Assembly (NCBI RefSeq): GCF_003945595.2
Contig: NW_024104909.1
Span: 2,657,001-2,721,000 of the forward strand
DNA: 64,000 nt
Reading direction: 5' to 3'
DNA from: Pipra filicauda
Taxonomy: Eukaryota > Chordata > Aves > Passeriformes > Pipridae
The translations under genes and the position numbers were made by a program. The notes below the pieces were generated by a model. It had not been told where the DNA came from. It saw only the letters and a program-made list of their open reading frames with translations, and ran no database searches. Positions 24,104 through 37,122 of the stretch are shown here, piece after piece. The number at the start of each line of letters is the position of its first letter. Position 1 is the stretch's first letter.

Positions 24104-27100
24104 CTGCTTCTCATGCTTCTAAGCAAAAAGGATGAAAATAAAGGCAATGTTCTTGCTACTCACAAGATTGAAATTACAGGCAAGAAAGAGATGGAGGGGC
24201 AAAGAATGTAAGTGTGGGAGGTGCTGCTTTGCTCTCCAGTGTCACAGTCAGTTTGGACTTGTCTAGAATGAATCTAGTGATCCCTGGGATATTTGATCAA
24301 TTCTTATTTAAGCAAATTCTCTCCTTGAATTCAGAGGTGATTCTGTGATTAGGGAATGCTTTAGACAACTCACTTTCCTTTGTGCTTTTTTTGTTTAACC
24401 ACAAGAAATTTTTAATGCCAAAGAAGGATGATAGTCTGAAACAGTCTGCTGAGAGATGTTATTTAGACAATAAAATAGGGAGATGGCAAACTCTGAAGTC
24501 TTCCAAAAGGTATTTTACAGTGATGATCTGCTGTTAGATCTGGCTGCTGTTTCATGCTGCACCTCATAGGCTCAGAGGAACAAAAACAACCAAAGAAAAC
24601 CTAGTATACAAAAGTTCATAGAAAAAATCAAACATATACAGGAAACCTCAACTGCCATATAACAAGACTATTACATTTTAAATATATGGAAAAAAAATGG
24701 AAGCAGTTCACTCAGTGATATTTACCCTGTCCATAACTGAAGAACAGTGGGCCAGGCAAAGAAATTCAAGGGCAGAAAATCTTACAGTGAGAAGAAATTC
24801 AAGGGTTATTGATGTCTTATATGGCTTATTCTTCTTTCAGGGCATCCTGATTAAAATACATCTGTGACTGAAATAAAGGGCACAGATAGCAGAGCTATTG
24901 CTAGGATTTTTGATTAATACCACCTAATTAGAAAATACTCTGTCACCATGGGAGTGTTTGGGGAGCTGGGGGGAACTTTCCTTTACTCCTTTCAGTTCTC
25001 TTCCTGGATTTCCCTGCCCAGGCTTTAGCACACTAAGGACCATCTTACATGAGTCTCACCTTTGAGAAAGGTACAAAGATTTTCATCATCTTAGCTAAGG
25101 ATTTGTACCCCTACTTGGGCTGTGCTTTTGCTTTTGGCCTGCTCACAACCCTGAGACGTTCGAACTTCTATTATTTGTTTCCCACCAAGAAACTGAACAA
25201 ATATTTTTTCTTTTTTTTTTTCTCCCCACTTTTGGGAATAAAGTACTTTAATTTTCTCTTTTTCTACTGTAAGTAGAGTGAAAAATCTTTTAATATCATT
25301 CTCTTAGGTGACCTGCATACTGATCTTTGACTGTCTTATTCATTTGCTTAGTAGTAAAATCCTAAAGGGGTATTTTTATTTCATAATCCTGGTTTTTTTC
25401 AGTAGGTCAGGACAGTTTATTTGCTTGCAAAGATCTGAATCTGATGATACACAACACTGAAGTGAAACATGAAGACATTGTGCATAGTAAAAGCATTGCT
25501 CTGTGTGATTCTGCTCCACTGATTTAAATGGGAAATACCATCCTAAAAATGATGAGGAAAAAGATGAGTTATTACTCAGTTCTGCATATGTTCTTCCATA
25601 TGCTGACAAGATGCAATTAGGTTGAGGTGAAGCCAAGGCATCATTTTGTATCCATCTGATTCTGCTTCTGCTCATTCACCTGAGCAGGGTGTGTGTTTGC
25701 CCTGTCCTTTCTTTTTATCTGCAGTGCACAATGTAGGTGCTGCTACAGGAGCAACACAAATCTTTTTAGTCATGTGCAGCCTCCCATGTATTTAGGCCTT
25801 ACTGTTCTACACTTTTATCCCCTCCACACATACCTGTGGTTTTATCAGGCTCTCAAGAGGAGGTTTATCTTAAGCTTGGAGTGAAGTGGAGGTCTAAATT
25901 CTGAGCTGCCTCTAAATCAATTCCCTCTTCCCTGGTACAAAGAGTGCCATTCGTGCCTACGGAGAAGATAGTAGTCTTTTCAATATTAGTTAAATGTTTT
26001 ATCCTTATTTATCTTATTTTAATTCAGCTCTTCTAAAGTACTTTTCAAAGTAATCAGGTATGACAGAGCTGGGGTTAATTAACAGTTGGGATGCTGCCAG
26101 CAGCTTCCCCGTGATGGTATTGATGATGATACTGATCTTATCTGATATGCTTTGCTGGGAAAAAATCCTCAAGAAAGAAGCAAAGACATTATGATATGAA
26201 TATATAAGGACAGTAGGTGTCCTTCCTGCTGTTTTATGGATGTGTCTGAAGGATTTCCTTTGTGAGAGAGAACAGAAGCTCAGCCTAACCCTGATCTGCA
26301 ATACACCACAAAAATCTATCTTCAAATGACATCAAACACTTGTCTTAAAACCACAAAGCAAAGAAGTATAAAACAGAGTCTGAAAGCTCACTGATTGCAC
26401 TGAAGTACATCATCCATGGGATTTTTGAAGGTCACTTGATGTGTGAAGACATGAGTAGTTCCCACACATGGGCTACAGCCTTGCCATGTTTTAGGTTTCC
26501 CAGTGTCAGCTACTCCCATATACAAACATTAATGAGACATATCAGGGTCTCTGTTTTATGAATCTGGAAGTTTTGCAATGTCTCTTTGAGGTGTAGCAGT
26601 CTGAGAGGCATTAAGGACATCCATTCCTTGCCACTTTTTGCTCTTGCAGTGCAAGGTTTATTTTTGCTGGTTTGTTTGTTTGTTCTGTCTTCCTGCTACA
26701 AACGAAATAGAAAGTATGATGCCAATAAATCCTCTAAGAAATTTAAAAATGAACAGTGAAGAAGTTTCACAGAAATACATCACTGTGATAAATGCTTGTC
26801 ATGCCCTTGGGAGAGAAAGGAAAAATTAAAATCCCCCAGGTGATATCGGAAGAAGCCAGACAGCACAGTTAAGAGTGTGCCTTAAAAACCAGTGGTGATT
26901 AGATTTGCCAGAAGCACATCTAAGCTGGTGTTTCTTTGCCAGTGCTCAAGGTCTGCTTCCAATATTGACCAGCTCTGTCTAAAGCAAGAGGTCTGAAAAT
27001 CCACACATTTTTTTACACAGTGTATAAGTACTAACAGTTTTTCTTGTAGTCATCAATCAAATTTATGTACTGGGCTCTATGTGCTTTCAGAGACGGGTAA

Positions 27101-27417
27101 AGGAGAAGTCCCTCCAGATGACTGGAGTGTTGTTGCTTGGCAGAACTACAGGGATGAAAAGTCAGTGCAAAAAGGCAGGTGGATACACAAGGTGTTAATC
27201 AGGGATGCTGGCAAAAGTTGTCATTGTTTTTAGATACTGACTAGTGATTACTTTTTGAGGACATGGCAAGAATTAGGGCCAATCTGGTTTTATTCACTAA
27301 GATTGCAGTAAAAAAAGATTTCTACCCTCAAAGGTCTTGCAGTCTGGAAAGTGAATAACTTACTTTAAGATATCTTGTAATTTTTATTGTGTGGGGGTTT
27401 TGTGTGTTGTTGTTGTC

Positions 27418-27475
27418 TTTTTTTTTTTTTGGTTGTTTTTTTGGTTTTTTTTGTTTGTTTGTTTGTTTGTTTTTT
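27418..27475 (+). repeat. T-rich simple repeat with GTTT microsatellite
   Basis: A T13 run is followed by interrupted T/G sequence and about five GTTT units (27453-27475). It is simple-sequence DNA. The minus-strand open frame across it is a lysine/glutamine/threonine-rich artefact of the repeat. Confidence 0.85.
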
Positions 27476-30400
27476 AACTGCAGCAAGGGTAAAGCAGTAA
27501 TTGATAAATGTTAGTTGGGTTAGATGATGATAATAAATGATAATAAAAAACTTCATTGAAAAAGTAAGGCAGAAAATTTATGGGAGCTCTGGTATCCCTG
27601 CAAATACTTTCTTTTAACCTACAAAAAACATTCAGTGTTGTTGCTCTCAATTTGTAAAAAAACAGTGAAAATCTTGCACGTAAGGATTCCAAATTTCTCC
27701 TAGTGCGATGACTTCTTAAATTTACAGTGTCATTGGGGAAGCAGCTGAACTGAATATTTCTACCAACCTATTGGTTCCTACAATGCAGTCCTGTGAGAGC
27801 ACTTTATGCAGCTTTAGTCCTGTATCCCTCTGTCCCTGTTGGGGCTCGTTATTTCTCTGTGCTGAGTTGACTGTTGGCTCAGGTGCTACTCCAACATTGT
27901 GTGAATTTTGCACTGTGTGCTCCAAGGGGATCCAAGAGGTGAATTGGACTTGAGTTGTTCAATTAGTGCATGAAGGCTCATCACACTTCATGGGTTAGCC
28001 TTGCATAGAGCAACCAGTCCAAAGATGAATTCTGTGTGCAATGTAATTGGTGTTTAAGGTAATGTTATCAAGATGTTTAATGCACCCTATTAAAAATAGG
28101 AAAATAGAAAGTATTTTTGAGAGCTATAGAATTACCTTTAAATTTTTGTAATTATGGGGTTTTTACTATAAAAGTGATAATACCTGACTACAGGCCAATA
28201 CATCTGTTCAGTTCCTAGTAATTTTACTGTCAGCAGTGACCCAGGTAGTTGATGATCTCTATTAGGAAGTTCTTTGTTGTCATGGATATCTTCACCCCTA
28301 TGCTCTTTGTTTCAAAACAAAATCGTGTCTGGTAGCAGTCTGTGCCCCAGTATTTCCACGTTTACCTGCCTGCATTTTGAGCAGACTGTGACCTTCCAGA
28401 GCTCTTTTGCTACTTCGTAGAAATCAGATTTTTCCAGTTAGTGTTTCTGTCTGCCTGAGCAAAGACCTCCAGACTTGTTTGAGAGGAAGATCATTAAGAA
28501 CAATACCAAGTTTCCTTCAAAGCTATGGTTTCACATGCAGTTACCTCATTTGCTTTAGGCATTGGTGCTACTGTCCCTATTAACCCCATCCTTGGGCTTC
28601 CTGATGCAGCTGTATGAGCTTTGAGTTTTTAGAGAGCTGTGCTGCACTTGGCTTTTGCTGTGACAAGTTAATCAAAAAATAAAACTTCTTTTGAACAGTT
28701 TCTCAAACTTCATTAGCAAATCAAGCATTTCTCTTTTGAGTGGCAAAACTCTGTTGCAGGGCCAGTAAGGAAGGAATTTGTTTGAGAGTTTCCTGTTTCA
28801 AGGTTTTTTTGTTTGTTTGTTTCTTGAGGATATTTTCAATTAAATGGACAAAACAGTGGTTTACTTGAATGTTTAGTCAAGGGCAAGTGATAAAGTGACT
28901 AACTAAAACATATTTTGAGTTCACATTTGAAAAGTAGTTCTGGTAGTAACTTGCTGTATGATTTCTTGGACTCTAAATTTCTTGGAAGCCATTGCACCAA
29001 GGATTTTGTTATTTCCAGGTTTCAGTCATGAACCTGGTTTCAGAACACTGTCATTTCCAGAACACTGGAACATTTGAGAACACTGTAGGGTCATTTGATA
29101 TATTGATGACCTTGGTGCCAACATTAACTAGGGGAGAAAAAGAGGAGAGATGGGCCTGTAGCACAGAAATGAAGTAGTTTCGAGACATGTTTTTTATATC
29201 TTATTTGCGCTGGTTAGTTTCGTGGTCTTGGTTTAGACCATCTGCATTTGGGTTGTAACAAGCTGTGTAAAGCAAAAAAATCCTGGCAATAAGATGTATG
29301 CTGTACATCCTTTTAGAAATTCAGTTTAAAATAAATGTACTTCAACTCTAAAGGAACCTTTTCTTTTAAAAGATCCTTTCCTCTAATTTTCTTAAGTGTA
29401 AGAAAATGAGCTCACTTTTTCCTCAAACATACGGTACTTTATCAAACTTGTATATAAATTACTTGATTCTTCATACTGCTGATATTCTTCCAATTGTTTT
29501 AATAGACCATAAAAATGGTAATACTGTGGTAAACCATTAAATGCTTTAGCCCAGCAGTATTCCTTGTTTAATAGTTTTAGTCATTTAACACTTACGATTT
29601 GTAACAGAGTAAATCTAATTTTAAAGTAGGTTGAGGAAGTTAAACCACCTCTGGGGAATAAATCTACACTCCCTTACCTGGAGGGCAATACTAATTGCTA
29701 TCCAGACCCAGAACAGGCTCAAATGAAGTCAAGCTCCAAGGATTACTAATGACTGAGGCTTACATTGTATGAGCTAAAAGTCTTTGAATGCTATTTTTTA
29801 CTTGCGAAACTGGCTGAACAAAAGTCTGAGAAAATCCATGTAATCAGTAGACTGCTGGTGCTTTTAAGCATTAGTAATTATCAGCCTTCCTCCTTGGGAT
29901 GTTAATGATAGTGGTTTGACCTTACCCCAGCATCCCTATCTAAATGTATAACTTAGCCATCAGTTTGCTTTAAATCAAGCACTAAATCTGTCTGAGTGCC
30001 ATTTCATATGGATATTAAAAAAGCATCAAGGTCTACTTGGCTTCTTTTGTCAGCTAAATGTTGGGCAAATGTGTGAATAAATTAATGGATATAACTGACC
30101 ATCTTTTTATTATTTTATAAGTTTTGCATTGGCCTGAGAAGGAGCACACCTCAGGATTTGTTTCAGTGCAGAGGAGCCTTTCACAGGCACTACTATTAAG
30201 TTGCATAATCATATCAGTGGCGAGGAGGGCAGTTATTTTGTGAAGAGATCTTTAGTCTTTCTATCAGTTTTCCACTCTACTTATAAATCCTGAGTTAGCT
30301 CTTTTCTGAGGTTTGTCCTGTTATTTTTCTACCTTCCCTTTCATTCCCTTTGTTCTGCTGCTCTATGGCAATGGAAGCATCAAGGTCTGTTTAAAACATC

Positions 30401-32039
30401 CATGAGCTGCATTTAGACCTTTTCAAAACAAATTGTAGAAGTGTTTGCAATGATTAGCTAGGCAAATGTTAAAAACAGTAAATCTTAATGTAAAACATTT
30501 TTCAGGGCATAAAAGAATGGGAGGAAAAAAGATGAGGTCTCTGTTCCCTCACTTAAATTCTGTTCAAGCCCAGAGGGTTTAATGGGTACCTAAGTGGTGC
30601 CCAAGAGAGTGAGACTGGGACTTACAAGGTGCAAATACCTTCATCTGACTTTCTGTTGCTGCTGCATTTTGCCCCCAATGGCCAACCTTAGTAAAACCCA
30701 GCGATTTTCTTTGAATAATGAAGCAGTGGAAAATCCAGCAAGTATGTGGAAATCAGAAGTAGGAACAGGCCCTAGAGGATTTTTAACCTAAATAGAAGAG
30801 GCTGTATCACCAGCTCTGAAAGCTGTTACTGTTTCACTATTCTTTCTTTTTGCCTCTGGGATATTCCTGAAACGTGTGCATCTTCTGTTTTATGAGATGT
30901 ACTTGCCTTCCTTAGATGTAGAGAGAAACAGGAGGAGGTGGACGATGGCATGGCCTCCAGCACTTTGTTTATGAGAACATCCTTCTAGCAATTTTATGTC
31001 TGCATGAGGTAGAAGAACTGTTTCCAGTGTGCCCTTGAGCTGTGGATCAAGCATTTTACTTTTTCTTACTCTTTTCTGCTTTAAAACTTTATATTCCTTG
31101 CCCAGAGTCTTTAGACAGATGAGATTTTTGTCATTTGTACTGGCTGAGGCACTTTCTGTTCCCTTTTTTTCTCCTGGCCGTGTTTCACAGTTGATCGAGG
31201 GTAACATCCTGCATTTCTTTCTCTCAAAATAGCCCTCCTGGGACTAGGCCTATGTGCTGTCTCTGCTTTGTGGTACCTGTAGGAGAGTGCTATGGTGCAA
31301 TCACTGCCTCAAACTTCTTTTATTATAGCTTAGCCTTGTGTAATGGGACTGTTTGGTCTATTAGCCAGAATTTTGTTCCCAGGCTGTGCATCAGCAGGTT
31401 TGTGTACAGAAGGCTTGGAGAACTGAGCTGACCACTGGCTAGCTCCCTCCTGGGAGAAAAGCTGTATTTACCTGCTCATTCTCCAGTCCTCCTGCTGATA
31501 ATGCTTGAAAAATCCTCAGGTTGCCCCCAAAAAACTCCAACAAACTGACAACGAAAACCAACCTAACTCCTAGAATTGTTTGTTTTATTCTTTTCCCCAA
31601 ATGAAAGCTAACAAGCAATCCCAGCACTGGGGATCATTTAGAGGACCTGCAGTGCACCTTGGGCTCCCAGGGCTGGGTCACCTCCAGGGTGGCAGCAGTG
31701 CTTGTATGCAGAGCTCCACCTTTCTGCATTTATGCCCAAAGTGCCACAGACAAGAGCTGCACTTGCTCTTGGAGATTAAATATTGTCCTTTGCAAAGCTG
31801 ACACATTTATCTGTGAATAATATGATCATAGCTTTTTTTCTTGGTAGACTTATGTCCTCTCTATGTGGTGCCCTAAAAGAGGGAATTATGTGAGTCCCAT
31901 CCTCTGAGGAATTGCAGGTGCTGCTCTGATGTAGCTGTTGATACTGAGTTTAATTCATATAACAAGACAAAGAAAAACCTGTTGCTCAAATAACAATGTG
32001 TCATCATCTGGCAATGCTGGTTCCTGCACAGAGATGTCT

Positions 32040-32480
32040 ATATAGAGCACAACCTTGTTTATCCTATTGCTAATTTACAGAAATAAATTTCTTTATCCAT
32101 TGAGCATTGAGACATACATGTGCAATTCGCCGGTTGTAACTTGTGTTATTAGCTCTTATCCCTCCACAACAATTTGCCAAAATAATTGCCTCAGCCACAA
32201 TGACCTTGTTATGTGATGTTTTCTGAGTAAGATGTGCAACAATTTATTTCTCACTGTAGCTTTCTTGTTTAAATTAGCATAATTTCTTCTTAAAAAACAA
32301 ACAGATCCGACTCCTCCATTCCGCAGAAGTGCAGGCGGAAATTGTTTATGCTGTTTTTACTTCGTTATTCTTTTGGGCTGAGTTTTTATTGTCTTGTGGA
32401 AGAGAACTAATGATAGATTAGGAGGTAAACAGCTGCTTTCTTAGAGCCTTGTGTCAGCACGTACGTTTCTTCTGTAAGAA
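32040..32480. promoter_or_regulatory. Candidate conserved noncoding element
   Basis: About eight CpGs lie in an otherwise CpG-poor region (ATTCGCCGG near 32127, GATCCGACTCC and TTCCGCAG near 32305-32325, GGCGGAAATT near 32334, CACGTACG near 32459). They sit among AT-rich homeodomain-like and SOX-like cores such as AACAATTTG, ACAATG and TTAAATTAGC. Few homopolymers occur. No open frame is supported. It is one of the two most enhancer-like stretches of the window by eye. Confidence 0.33.
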
Positions 32481-33090
32481 ATGCTTTCAAATACCAGTGT
32501 CAGAGTGAAATTTGTAATAAGGAACATTTTCCTGTAGGGTTTGCTTTTATAAAGCCTACCTGAAAATCCGTGCAGATAACAGCATACATGGAAGGGTGTT
32601 TCCTAGCCTTTTTTCCCTATCTTTTTACCACTTCATAATGTACAAGAGAACCTTTCTTCCTGGTTCATGACAATCTTCAGTGAAGGATTATATCCCAATT
32701 TTGGGGTGGAGGGACAGAAGAACAATGCTTGTGTCGGACCACTCTTTTTGCCATTGCTCTCAGGCCCAGCTTCCCTCCAGGATGTTGGCTTCCAAAATTC
32801 TTCAATCAATGAGGTAAACATTCTTTCATTAAACTTCCTACCAGTATTCCCATTCCAGAAGTCAGATTCCCTGAGCTCTTGATGCTGTGCTTATTATCTT
32901 TTGTTCTAATTATGTTAACATTAATTTAAATGGTAGGTTGCAAACCACAGTCAGACATTCACAGATTTTATATCTGAGGTGCTTTGGAACCACTAGGTGT
33001 ATATTATGTGTTTCTGTTCATTTTATCAATTTATTCTAAAAGCTTTCTAATAAGAGGTCAGTTTGAGGAAGTATTTTGTACTCATCCTAT

Positions 33091-33119
33091 ATGGAGAATC
33101 TCTTCATAAGATTCTCCAT
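33091..33119. repeat. Perfect 11-bp hairpin, 7-nt loop
   Basis: Arms ATGGAGAATCT (33091-33101) and AGATTCTCCAT (33109-33119) pair exactly. It lies at the low-coordinate edge of the old CR1 fragment, so the perfect pairing must be younger than, or maintained against, the decay seen in the element. Confidence 0.72.
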
Positions 33120-33960
33120 GGGAAATACAGATGTATAGGATTCATGGTTTACCTTCTTCATAAGTTCTTCATACACATCCATCAGCTCCACGTGCTCAAA
33201 AGGCCTCCTGCTTCTTGTGGATATTTGAAAACTCGCTATTTTTAATCTTTAACCAGTTATTTCATGAACTCTTTTAGTGGTTTTATTTAATTTTTTTATT
33301 CCTCCCAATTCTGATTTTCTGTTAATCTTGTCAGAGTTTATTTTCAATTTTCTCAGGTGTATGCAACTTCTGCTTTTTGAAGGATGTCTTTTCATGTCTA
33401 ATAGCCTCTTTTACTCTGCTATTTGAGTACACTGACATTTTTTGGAGACCCATATATAATTATTTTTGATGGGTAATATACACGTACTCTGAGAGCTTTT
33501 ACAGTGGTGCCTTTAAAAGCTCTCTATACCAGTTTATATAAAAAGAAAGCTTTAAAATATTTATGTGAATATTTTAAAATTTTAGCCGATTCTTTTTAAT
33601 TTATTTTTAACTAGCTTCTTCATTTTTGTATCATTCTTCTTTTTCAAGTTAAGCAAGCCAACCTTTCAAGTTAAACCTCTTGTGGGTTTCCTTCTGGGTT
33701 ACTTTTTGGCTTTTTTCCCTTCTCATAGAAGCTGTTTTGTATCTGAGTGTGGAGTAGTGCCTATTCTGGGCTTTTTCTTCGATGGCTTCATCTTAAATCT
33801 TGAACTGATTCAAGAATTGCTTCTCATCCTGTAAGTTTTTGCATTAGCTGCTCCAAAAAAGTGGTTCTTCGTGGTTTAGTATGTACACCAAACATGTCAT
33901 GTTACCATAGTCTGCTCTATGGGGGCTAAATAAAATCTGTCACCATTACTGTGCTTTGTA
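33110..33960 (-). mobile_element. Old antisense CR1 LINE fragment (ORF2 endonuclease to linker)
   Basis: Read on the minus strand, broken frames give peptide pieces in the order and spacing of CR1 ORF2: VMVTDFI (33951-33930, cf. the endonuclease VMGDFN core), TTFLEQLMQKLTG followed by EAILESVQDLR (near 33865-33800), KMKKLVKNK (near 33625), then SRVKEAIRHEKTSFKK (from 33420) and KVNHESYTSVF (near 33150-33110). The distance from FLEQL to SRVKEAI, about 440 nt, matches the roughly 135 codons expected. Many stops and frameshifts make it non-functional and ancient. The 5' end of the element is not clear; 34200-34840 may belong to it and is listed separately. Matches are to family sequence known from memory, not to an alignment. 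Confidence 0.66.
33551..33578. repeat. 11-bp AT-only hairpin
   Basis: Arms TTTAAAATATT and AATATTTTAAA flank TATGTG. It is made only of A and T, so chance is quite possible. It sits inside the CR1 fragment. Confidence 0.5.
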
Positions 33961-34199
33961 TCTGCACAGCTCTTCACTCTCCCTGGAAATTTGTAGCCAT
34001 TGTCATCCTAGTATATTTTACATATATTTGATATTTCTAGTTTAGTGTATCTTGCTTAGGTCTCCAAAGCTTGGTAGAGAAATAGAAGGCATTTTCCTAG
34101 TACTTGCATAAATAATCAGATATTAAGCCTTAGTTGTTTTTTCTGAAGCTTAAAGGGTAGGTTCACATAAGGTAACTCGTTCCAGTGACACGTCTTTCC

Positions 34200-34840
34200 T
34201 TCCCCTGCAACTCTGAATTGCAATATCTCTTGAGTAATTCTGATGATTTGCAGTTGGTTTGTTATATCAGTGCCTTTTCATCTCATGGTATACCAGTGAT
34301 ATTGCTGCTTCATTTATCCTGCTGATGCCACCTTCTAGATCTTCTGGAATAAACCTGTTGTAAACCAATTACTCTGTTCTTCTCCTGGAAACCAAGTCAG
34401 TGGTGACTGTCAGGACTTTCTCTGGCTGGAGCACCACACAAGTCTTCATGAGTTTCTTTTAATGGATGAGAGTAATTCTTCATTTCAGGTATTTCCAATG
34501 ATCACTCTTAATTGGTCAGATTCTTGTGTGGATTTGTCCATGCAAAGCTCTTGTAACCTGTGGTGATCTGTGGTGAAATTACCTCCTGGCCCAAATTACT
34601 TCCTGGGCTACTTTAAATAGCTTATATTTTCCCAGCAGTTGTTTGTTTTCTCACCTTAATCTGTCGAGTCCTTTTCTCAAACATACCAGGAGTTCACTCT
34701 TTGTTTTCAACCCTTGTGTCCAACTTGGAAAAATTCTTCCCAACTTATACTTCCTCTTTCTGAACTTCTTCTCAATTTCAGCTTTATATGGCAATTACTC
34801 TCACTCTGATACACTATGGACTCCCTCACCCATTGTGTAC
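34200..34840 (-). pseudogene. Decayed coding-like tract, unidentified
   Basis: The minus strand reads as lysine/glutamate-rich coil-like peptide in long pieces broken by stops, for example KAEIEKKFRKRKYKLGRIFP (from about 34780) and, some 400 nt further along, FIPEDLEGGISRINEAAISL (near 34345-34285). It lies directly upstream, in element sense, of the CR1 endonuclease remnant, so it could be CR1 ORF1 or the start of ORF2. It might instead be a retropseudogene. Because the strand is purine-rich, K/E-rich readings can also be accidental. Confidence 0.25.
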
Positions 34841-37020
34841 ACGACTCTTGACTAATTCGAGTTAATTGCAAGTTAATTACTATTTAACAGATTTGATTTT
34901 CTTCATTATTTGCTGAGCTACATGTTAAATTACAATGTCTTTATGAGGAAATAACTTTCCACAATTACAGATATATGCCCTGTTCAAACTGTTTGGCACT
35001 GTCAGAGGTGGCCATAACCTTTTTGCTTATGTTGTTCTTTTGTTTATTTGAAAGCACAATTCTGGAATGTATATTACTTTTTCACTCTGCTGCTATCTCC
35101 AGCAGTACAAAAAGCTTTCCTTAGTGTCCAAGAAAATGTTTCTAGAAACTTTATTATAGACATGCAAATTTGGGAGAAGCGTAATGTGCTTTTTTTGTTC
35201 TTGTGTGTTCATCTAGTGGCATAATTTGCGCTGTGACTAAGTAAACTTTTTGGTAAAATTGTGCAACATTTGAGAAAAATAAAATTGAGACAGACCACCC
35301 AGCATACGGAACAAAGTTGAACAGGATGATGTTTTACTTTTATAGGACACGTTTGATGATGTGGTTCTTGCAAAATTTGGGATCACAAAAATCATTGATT
35401 AAAAATAGAGACATCTTTTCGGAATACAGTTTGTAACTGAAAGTTAGTCCATCCCTAAGCACACAGTGACTATTTGGTTAGTATTTTCAATTCTTGTGTT
35501 ATACAGGTAATTTTGATGGAAAAAGATTTAAACTGTTTGCACAGATGATCCACGTCTCTAGATGCTGAAAATGAGAAATTAAACTTGATGTGATCACTCC
35601 AAAATTTTTGTTGAAAAACTATGCCTCCTAAAAAGAAATATTTATTTATTTTTGTTTTGTTTGCTCTTGCAATTATATCTGTTATAACTGGCTATTTTTT
35701 TTAGTTTCTACTAATCCAGCTCGTGAAGTCCTCCTTCAGACTTCTCTAAAGCAATTCTCCCTTTAACTTTCCATCTTAGATTATTGGGAGCTTCTCAGGG
35801 TTTCAATAGCAGCATTTTGGGAATTTATGACCACCAACTCTTATGCCCCAGGATCAAAATCTAGTCCTGCAGTGTCACCATTTCATCAAATTTAACGTGT
35901 CTTTATGATTTCTTACAGTGACTTCTTCTAGATGTGATTTTATTTGATAAAGCTGCTACTTATCTACTAAATTGCAGAGAGCAATGGTCCTTTGTCAATA
36001 TGGTGCTGTTTTGTTTTGTTTTGCGATGTTTTTGTTTGGTTAGTTGTGGTTTTTTGTTTGTTTTGTTTTTTCCTGGAAGCAAAACATTCCCATTGACCTG
36101 TTCTCCTCTTTGTTTTTCATTTAAACTGGATAACTGTGGTAGTGTTAACTGTTCAGCTACAGTTTGATGGAGTTGCAGTGGTTTTGATAAATAAGTTTAT
36201 GATCAAGGATTTTTTATGCAAGGGTTTTCAGTTAATTACTTTTCTTCTGAAAGCCTTTAAATTCATTCTTGGAAAGAGGAGAAATTCAAATCCCTTTGTC
36301 TTCTCCTCCACTGCACCCTGCCTTCTGTTGTATGAAATTTTTAGCCATCAAATATTAAAATTCTATGAAAATTTTGTTAGTGGATCTATCTATTTTACTT
36401 TTATCACATAGGGGTTACCCCATATGCTCTGATTTAGTGACTGGCATCTGCAGTTTATAAACAGCCCTGAATTTTGGTCTGTATTTAATTACAGAATTAA
36501 CTTTATTATGTGATTTTGAATAACTGGCTGAAGAAGCACTCATATATGTGTGCTTTTGAGAGAACTCAGATTTTTAAGATGTCTACTCTTCTACTGAGCC
36601 CCCTCCTTCTCCATTTAATACCTCTTTGAAAACTAGGTAGGCAGACTTTCCTAACTGCATGGTGATCTTCTCTGTTACTGAAATTAAAAAGCTGTCATTT
36701 TAAAAGAAGAAAATTTGCCTGTGGTAGCACGTGTATGTTAGTTCCTTCTGATTGTCTTTTGCCTCCTGAAAAAGAGAAAGTAGGTTTTTGTGTGCTGTGA
36801 GCTCAAACTGTAACTTAATCTCTGCATGAGAGGTGAATGTTTGTGGTAAAAGTGACTTTCCTAATGAGGACCTGCTGTTCTGCATGAAACACTGTCACAA
36901 ATAATAATAAACAGCGCCCAGTTTTCTGCCTTTGCAGGAGGAATAAAAACTGGCTGGTGAATCTTCCCTCCACAACTGTGTCAACAGCAGGTCCTCGTTA
37001 CCTGTCCAGGGCTGCTGAAA
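34841..37020. other. T-rich noncoding DNA, unassigned
   Basis: The plus strand is strongly T-rich from about 33 to 36.4 kb. I see no gene. Part may be further remnants of the old CR1 element, but no motif supports that beyond 34.84 kb. TTTTG-type simple sequence occurs around 36008-36070. Confidence 0.5.
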
Positions 37021-37023
37021 ACT

Positions 37024-37059
37024 GATTTATCCCCTCGTGGTCAGAGGAGGGGATAAATC
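37024..37059. repeat. Perfect 13-bp hairpin, 10-nt loop
   Basis: Arms GATTTATCCCCTC (37024-37036) and GAGGGGATAAATC (37047-37059) pair exactly. The stem is not low-complexity, so chance is unlikely. A second, shorter inverted repeat (GGAATTGC / GCAATTCC, 37251-37274) lies 200 bp away. Confidence 0.78.
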
Positions 37060-37091
37060 TTATCTTTGTTGAGGGGTTTTTCTCTTCTTCT

Positions 37092-37093
<2 letters not shown>

Positions 37094-37122
<29 letters not shown>
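37094..37122 (+). repeat. T29 homopolymer
   Basis: Twenty-nine uninterrupted T residues follow a short TTC-rich stretch. No retrocopy body is recognisable to the right of it (the side expected for a minus-strand poly-A tail). Confidence 0.9.

Larger units (their letters stand above)
19016..33090. other. Unique AT-rich noncoding DNA
   Basis: About 14 kb without any recognisable gene or transposable element. It contains a T20 run (22989-23008), T11 (25211-25221), T13 (27418-27430), a GTTT microsatellite (27453-27475), hairpins at 23480-23510 and 24082-24103, a small duplication at 24045-24079 and conserved-looking stretches at 22370-22530 and 32040-32480. Short open frames here are 60-105 codons, unremarkable and without family resemblance. 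Confidence 0.65.
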
